A stretch of 64,000 nt of DNA from Asterochloris sp. CNOR1. Taxonomy: Eukaryota > Chlorophyta > Trebouxiophyceae > Trebouxiales > Trebouxiaceae. The stretch covers positions 1,054,001 through 1,118,000 of the forward strand of contig OZ017747.1 in NCBI GenBank assembly GCA_963969365.1, read 5' to 3'. The number at the start of each line of letters is the position of its first letter. Within the stretch, counting starts at the first letter, position 1. This document shows positions 58,600-64,000 of the stretch, one piece after another. The notes under the pieces are model-generated. The model saw nothing but the letters and a program-made list of their open reading frames with translations. It had not been told where the DNA came from and searched no databases. A program made the position numbers and the translations under genes.

Positions 58600-59050
58600 T
58601 GCCTTGCCATGCCCTGATCAAGCTGCATGTGATCTGGCCTGGCCCCACCTTGGGCGGCAGGGACATCTGCAAAGTCTCGCCGAATGATGGCGCTGTGGCG
58701 CAAGTAGTCCAGCATGCCATTGCTCCAGAAACGGCCGCTCTTGCCAGCGGTCCACTGTGACCTGGCCCACTGCAGGAACTGCTCATTCAGGGAGCGCACG
58801 GCACCCGCGAACTTGGCAGCGCGGGCCTCGCTGGGGGAGGGGACTTTGCCGTGGGGCTGGCTGTCACCTGTTGCAGCCACACCTGCAGGAGAGTCACAAC
58901 TTCTTGTAGCAGCAAACAAGGGACAAACGCAGATTGAGATGCAAAGATGCTTTGCACGCAAGGCCTCGCCAACTCCGCGCTGTACTTGCCTGCAAGGTTT
59001 GCCGGTCTGGTGTAGTCCAGGGAGGAGTCCCTGCGATTTGGCGCTAGCAT
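58600..59050 (-). CDS. Short gene with a NUP50-like helical segment
   Basis: Exon 1, 59050-58990, reads MLAPNRRDSSLDYTRPANLA. Exon 2 starts at 58882 and reads GVAATGDSQPHGK...AKFAGAVRSLNEQFLQWARSQW...MLDYLRHSAIIRRDFADV. The pattern ALN-x-x-x-x-x-W...DYxxHxxxI resembles the conserved segment of the nucleoporin NUP50, but no FxFG repeats or Ran-binding domain were found nearby. The intron between the exons keeps the frame only if a GC donor (gcaagt) is used. The 3' end is not resolved; candidate exons lie at 58.50-58.31 kb. The assignment is weak, and the frame could also be part of a longer gene. Confidence 0.35.
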
Positions 59051-59551
59051 GAAATGAGCATGGAGCCTCTGCACCAGCAGGCCTCAATCTGTTTCCAAAT
59101 CCTGCAGGTCGGCTTGCATGCATCAGACCTTCCAACACTCTTTGAACAGGCTGAACGACAGCATGCAAGATGTTGTGCCATAGTTGCGAACACATACTGG
59201 CCAATCTGGCGCAATGTGGATGTGAGCATGGTGCCAGTGCACCAGCAAAACCTACTCTGCAGCTGGATCTTCTAGCTCAGCCCTTTCCCATCAGATCTGC
59301 CCCACCAGCAGTAGAGGGCGAGCCCACAGACTAGGTCAAGGAACTCTAAATGCTCATTGACGAGACCTTCCGGAATTGTTTTTGCAGCCCTGGGAAGGCG
59401 TCAGACGCCCCTGGACACGAGCAGACCGGTTTGTCGACCTCGTGCAGTTCTTTCGGGTGAGGGGATCGGCTGCTGTCTGAACAGCTGGTTTGATATCGTT
59501 GTCGTGACTCCACGACTGGGCCTGCCAATGTTTGCAGGTTATACAGCAAGG
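59051..59551. other. Divergent 5' region
   Basis: Lies between the starts of a minus-strand and a plus-strand gene. Open frames occur but lack splice and family support. It should hold both promoters. Confidence 0.4.
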
Positions 59552-60960
59552 ATGCTTGCTGCCTTCACTGCACCAGGAGAAGAGCTGGGCAGCCCCAAAA
59601 AGCGCAGGAAGGCCAGCAGCCTGAGTGATACACAGGAGGAACTGGCCTTGGAGGCAGTTGGCAGTCTCGGAAACAGCCTGCCCAGGTGGGTTGCATCCTC
59701 CATCACCTGCTCCTCCAGCTTGCCATCAGGCATGCTCATGGGTTGTGATGACCTGCAGGCGTGCAAGGAGCTCCCTCAGTGAGGTATGGTTGGGCGGGGT
59801 CAATGCCATGGCCTATGTTGATGGACACTACAGCTGCGCCGAGAGTGGCAATGGTGTCACTGTGCTAGTGGCAGGCAAGCCGAGCTGCCTCCAGTGTCAG
59901 GCTCCATTGGCACTGGCAAAAGCACCCTGCAGTCACAGTTGCAACCGTTCAAGTGCCTTCCTCATCCGTCTTGTCTGCAGGAGGATCTAATCAAATCTGG
60001 GATGCACAGCCCTGTGCATGTCTCAGCAGCGAGCCTTGATGCAGGTAGCAATGACAGAGTCACAGCTGACATTATTCTGGCTGAGTATGAGGCAACTTTT
60101 GAGCACTGTGAGGGGCTAAACGAGGAGCACCCTGCAGCTGACAAGATAGCAATGTTGAAGGTGGGATTGAGTCTGCTGGCTCAAGCTCACAGCTCTCTGA
60201 GACAGGGCATGAGCATTGTGCACTGATGGCGCCAGCACTGGCAGATAATCTGGGACAAAGGTGGCTGCTCATTGCTTCCTTTCTGCAGGGGCCCTTCGCC
60301 TTCATCATTTTTGACGTTTCAGGCGGAGAGACTGCGGCACGTGTCATAGCTGCCCGTGACCCTAAGGTGTGCCTTGCACAGGAGCATGCTGCTGCTGAGA
60401 CTGGCTCGTCACGGCACAGGCCGGGCCTACAGTGGCACTTGTGACTGTGGCCCGCCAGCTTGCAGGGGCAGGAGCCTTTCTTTTGGGGTACCACGCTGTT
60501 GGGCGAGCGGCTGCTACTGGGCAGCGACAGGTGGTCCTCAATGTGCTGCAGAGCATTGACAGACAGCGCACTGATGGCGCTGCTCAAGTGCACTGAGATC
60601 AACATGCTGGATACTGCAGGACTCTGATTGAGACGGAGTGTGCAGATGCAGATGCATTTCCACCAGGGACGCTCTTTGTGTCAGGGCAGGGCACTGTTCA
60701 GGGCACCATCATCAGTCTGAGGTGGGCAGGCTGCTGCATGTGTTGATTACAGCCGGCCTTGCCTCAATTCCAGAGAGCAGACAGCCAAGCCCTGCTGCAG
60801 GTACATGGACCTGCCTGACATCTCTTCCACCACGCCCCCGGCCAGCTCTGCTCCCAGCGGAATGACAGGCTCCTTGTGCCGCCCTGCCAGCTGCCAAGAC
60901 TTCTCTTCTCCACTGAGGGTGGCAGCTGATCAGGTAGCTGACACCATCCCTGCCATGTAA
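59552..60960 (+). CDS. DUF3700 (TSJT1/aluminium-induced, GATase2-like) protein
   Basis: The start MLAAFTAPGEEL fits the family's invariant MLAxF beginning. Exons: 59552-59685, 59759-59853, an uncertain one near 59.88-59.94 kb, about 59983-60161 (VTADIILAEYEATFEHCEGL), about 60290-60365 (GPFAFIIFDVSGGETAAR), about 60470-60530 (EPFFWGTTLLGERLLLGSD) and about 60621-60719 (FPPGTLFVSGQGTVQG). The last begins near 60772 and ends with TAA at 60960. The order follows the class-II glutamine-amidotransferase-like fold of plant DUF3700 proteins (auxin-, sugar- and aluminium-responsive). These lack the partner synthetase domain and have unknown activity. The protein has an extra Lys/Arg-rich stretch (GSPKKRRKASS) after the N-terminus that could be a nuclear localisation signal, and a Ser/Thr/Pro-rich tail. 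Confidence 0.8.
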
Positions 60961-61316
60961 GGCAGCAAGATGCTGCTCTCCAGAGTAATGATGTGAATAC
61001 GCTGTACAGTTTGAGTGAGTGAGAGGTGTACAATGCGCTGATTGTGTCTGTGGAAGACAACCAGCTTTGTTGTGAACTCCAAATGCTTTGTGTTGTACAC
61101 CGCTGCTGCATTTTCCCCTTGAGACCAGCTGCTGACAGTAAATTAGATATGCTGAGATTGCTATCAGCTTGTTTTAAAAAGTACAAGCTGAGAGACTTTA
61201 TGCAAGATGCATGCAAAAGTTTTGCAGCCGTTCATGACAACTAACTCACAGAGGGCGCAATGTATGGTCAAAAAGATGAGCATCTTCATCGTCAAGTGTC
61301 AAGGCAAACCAAAAGA
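60961..61316. other. Spacer between convergent DUF3700 and TRAPPC10 genes
   Basis: Two stop codons face each other across about 356 bases, which should hold both 3' UTRs. This stretch is visibly richer in A and T than the flanking exons. No gene was recognised. Confidence 0.5.
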
Positions 61317-64000
61317 CTACTGGACTGTGATGAAATCGCTGCCAGAGGTGGTGCTGTATGCTTGCTGCATCCCATCTCTGAGGTGCAGCTCAGGGGCTGG
61401 AAGAGTGCCAGGCACAGAGGGCAGCCAAACTGCTTCTACAGTTGCACTGCTGCCGGGGACCAGTGCGACACAACCTGTACGGCCTCCTACAGGCTGCCAG
61501 CCCTCGCCCTGCAGAATGGCAGGGGTGACATGGGTCCTGTACTGTATTCCGCCAACATGTGCAGCAGACATGCGACAGGCACCCGCTGTCTGTCTACAAA
61601 TGCTTGTGTGCCGGCAGCATGCTGTGAGGTACAGACTGCTGAGAAGGAAAGCAAAGGCAGCAGGGGATCAGACAGCACCCTTACCACTGCGTGAACCTCA
61701 TACTGCAGCAGGCTGCTGCCTTGCGAAGGAAGCTGACTGTCTGCAGGCTCGAGGCGCCAGCACATGTGCACTGGCTCCCCAACTCTGCAGCACAGGGCAT
61801 GGCAGACCTTGAAATTGTTACTCTGCGGCAGCTGCCATTGTGAGTCAGCATTAAGTGTGTCCAAGTACAGGCTAGGGCTCTTGCCTGGCTGTGAAGGGTC
61901 CCAGAAGCCGCACAGACACCATGCTGTGTGGGCTGGTATCGCGAGTAGACAGCTCCAGGCTGAAAGTGTGACTCACAGACAGGCTCTGCTGCCGCGGCTG
62001 CACTGCGTCCGACGGCAGCCTGCATGCAGGGCAACTGCAGGCAAATGCAAGCAGTCGCAGACTTGGAATGGCAGAAGGGGAGGATGTGATAGCACCACAA
62101 AACTGTGTTGCTCCTGTCTCTGGTGTTGCCGTTGGTGCAGCCTGCAAGCAAATCACTCCACCATCCAGCCACAGCCAGTGTGATGGAAACCACTACCAAG
62201 GTAACTGTTGGCTGCAGAGCGCATGTCTGCTAGTTCCTGGCTGACCGCCAACAGAGCCCTCACCGGCTGCTCAAGGCCTGGCAGGGCGGCAGGGGCAGGT
62301 CTGAGATGTCCTCGCCGCCGATGGCCTGGGCTGTGGAAGAAGGGGTGGATGTGGTGTCCACTAGGTAGTGAATCTGCAGCGCACAGGGCCAGAGTTTGCC
62401 ACAGCCCCACCTGCTGAGACACGTCTAGCAACATATGCTTCTTGTGCATGTCTTGGCAGATTGGATATTTCAGCTAAGCACAGCTTGGGCTGCAGGCAAT
62501 CCCTGGCCTGTCACAAACTTGCCAGCGCACATGCTCCTTGTTCACTTGCCTCAGCTGTGCACAGCCTGCTCGGCCCGCTGCGCATCAGGGGCCCCTCACG
62601 CCTCTCAGCTGAAGGCACCAGGAAGCTAAACAAGCAGGCTGTGCTGCCAGGCTGCACCGTCAGGGGCAGCAGGCTCCTGGTGATCTGCTGCGGCTGCAAG
62701 CGGTAGCCCTGCTGGGGAGCCAGGTCGAGAGCCCGGACTTGAGCTGGCCAGTGCAAGTTGCTGGTGAGGGAGATGTGGATGCCCACCCGTCGATCGGGCA
62801 GCTCCTGTGCTGAAACATGTATTCTGCGGGCACAGCAGGGTAAGGGTAGCTGAACCATAGCTGAGCATAGTGTTGCACATCACCACGCATGGCAGCCTAG
62901 AGGCTTGGCAGGCCATGTAGGATGCACCCAATGCGACTACCCATCAGCAGGGCCCGCTCTTGCTGTGATGACAGCAACACCAAGCCTGCAAAGCTGCTTG
63001 CATCATGCTGGAGCAGCCACCGGCCATGCACAAGCCACACGTCCCAGTCTGAGGTGCAACCCTGACAAGATCTGCCACAGCCTGCCCACCTGAAGGGAGG
63101 GGACACCTGCACCACCAGGCGCGCTGCATGGGAACGGGGGCAGCCCTGCACATACTCCACCCCCACGTCTACATCGACAGAGCAGGCGCCCTGGGCTAAG
63201 TCGGCCAAGCCACCAGGGTCGTCCCCGCCTGCGCGCACTGGGCCCCTGGTGGCAGGGGCTGCTGCGCGCACCGCCTGGTGCGTCCGCGGGAATGCGCCTG
63301 CAGGATACAGAGTGGGGAGCTGGGCAGAGCTGACTCACTGGCAGGAATGAGGCTGGCTGCAGAGTGCACATGTTGCAGAAGCAGCAGGTGTGCTGCATGT
63401 TGCTGCAGGGAGGTGCAGCTGGCAGCAGCGGCCTGCTTGGATGCGAGTGATACTCTGGCAAGTATGTCGGTGGCTTCTGCACTTCCCCAGCCAGAGAACT
63501 CATGCCAAGTGGACCCCCACCTGGCTGCACGGGCAGCCACAGCACACAAGCCGCCTCCGCAGCCCACTCTGGCAGGTTAGGCTTGTGCGTCTGCAGCGCG
63601 GTCCAGGCCGCGCGGCCACTGGTGCTGGCCTCTGCAGTTCCGTCCCGCCCGGTTGCAGCCTCCTCCAATGCACCGCCGCCAGCTCCCACAGAGGGTGAAG
63701 CTGCGCCTGACACAGCAGGCTCCTGGCTGCGCGCAGCAGGGGCCGCCCGGCCAGGCAGCGCCCCGGAGTCTTGCAATGGCACAGCCAGCGCCCTGTCTGG
63801 CTGAAGCAGCTCCAAGCTGAGCCCCTGAGCTCGCGCAGAGGCGAAGACAACAGCGCCTCCTGCCTGCGCGGCCCGGGCCGCGGGTGTCACGTGCACGACT
63901 GTATCGTACAGCGCGTCGTGCTGGGGGCGCACCAGTAGCCCTAGCCACTGCTCCACCCCCGCAATCAGGGTGCCCTGCAGCCGAGCTCAGACGACTCGAT
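61317..64000 (-). CDS. TRS130: TRAPPC10/TRS130-like TRAPP subunit, C-terminal part
   Basis: The gene enters from beyond the window, with exons such as 63.97-63.5 kb (VEQWLGLLVRPQHDALYDTV). It continues through beta-rich exons at about 63.25-63.08 kb (ACSVDVDVGVEYVQGCPRSH), 62.83-62.57 kb and 61.9-61.7 kb. The last exon ends in TAG at 61317-61319. The end is the most telling: VGEPVHMCWRLEP...LLQYEVHA followed by GWQPVGGRTGCVALVPGSSA and LPSVPGTLPAPELHL. It matches the C-terminal region of plant TRS130 and animal TRAPPC10 (WRVE...YEVSA...AGRxxGxxSL...PLVAGxxxxPxL). TRS130 is a TRAPPII subunit acting in Golgi and trans-Golgi traffic and in cytokinesis. Low-complexity Ala/Gly/Ser sequence at 63.8-63.65 kb is an algal-type insertion. 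N-terminus not seen. Confidence 0.75.

Noticed and set aside
59894-59945. P-loop-like GSIGTGKSTLQSQL
   Set aside because: It occurs in an uncertain exon of the DUF3700 gene, with no other NTPase motifs and no place in the DUF3700 fold. It is probably a chance reading in intron sequence.
1-64000. Mobile elements, virus-derived copies, tRNA, rRNA and CRISPR arrays
   Set aside because: I looked for reverse transcriptase, integrase, transposase and capsid motifs, long terminal or inverted repeats, tRNA box sequences and regular spacer arrays, and saw none that stood up. Short or very old elements could be missed by eye.

Overview
The window is nuclear DNA of a green alga, probably a trebouxiophyte-like chlorophyte. 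The DNA is GC-rich and every gene is cut by short introns of the form gtgagt...ctgcag. The gene content is plant-like: a Tat-targeted thylakoid-lumen FKBP, a plant-type rhamnose synthase (UER1/NRS-ER), a plant-type HIG1 protein and an aluminium-induced/TSJT1-type DUF3700 protein. The species was not determined. All coordinates come from reading exons by eye (splice signals, reading phase, remembered family sequences), with no transcript evidence.

Layout. Positions 49-577: the end of a RAB5IF (OPTI/RCAF1)-like membrane protein. 1.8-15.8 kb (minus): a very long exon chain encoding membrane segments, an ankyrin unit, many helical repeats, a charged coiled coil and a C-terminal CCCH zinc finger. 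16.1-30.2 kb (plus): a second giant exon chain, divergent from the first, with MgtE-N/FliG-like helical repeats and a C-terminal IQ motif. 30.6-38.3 kb (minus): two tandem paralogous von Willebrand A genes. 38.4-39.3 kb (plus): a small protein that looks plastid-targeted. 39.5-45.3 kb (plus): a DUF2009/UPF0652 protein. 45.5-46.0 kb (minus): a HIG1-domain protein. 46.5-48.1 kb (plus): a cyanobacterial/plastid-type alpha/beta hydrolase. 48.3-49.8 kb (minus): an FKBP18-like lumenal isomerase. About 50.1-50.5 kb (minus): a CxxC protein. 50.7-53.7 kb (plus): UER1. 53.9-55.7 kb (minus): a 1-Cys peroxiredoxin. 56.2-58.1 kb (minus): a phosphoglycerate-mutase-like protein. 58.6-59.05 kb (minus): a short gene with a NUP50-like helical segment. 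59.55-60.96 kb (plus): a DUF3700 protein. 61.3-64.0 kb (minus): the C-terminal part of TRAPPC10/TRS130, running off the window.

Most genes are ordinary housekeeping or plastid functions in a compact algal arrangement, with many divergent pairs and intergenic gaps of 100-500 bp. The unusual parts are the two giant divergent genes, whose domain combinations I do not recognise, and the vWA pair, one copy of which carries an apparent one-base frameshift. I saw no convincing retroelement, virus-derived element, DNA transposon, rRNA, tRNA or CRISPR array.
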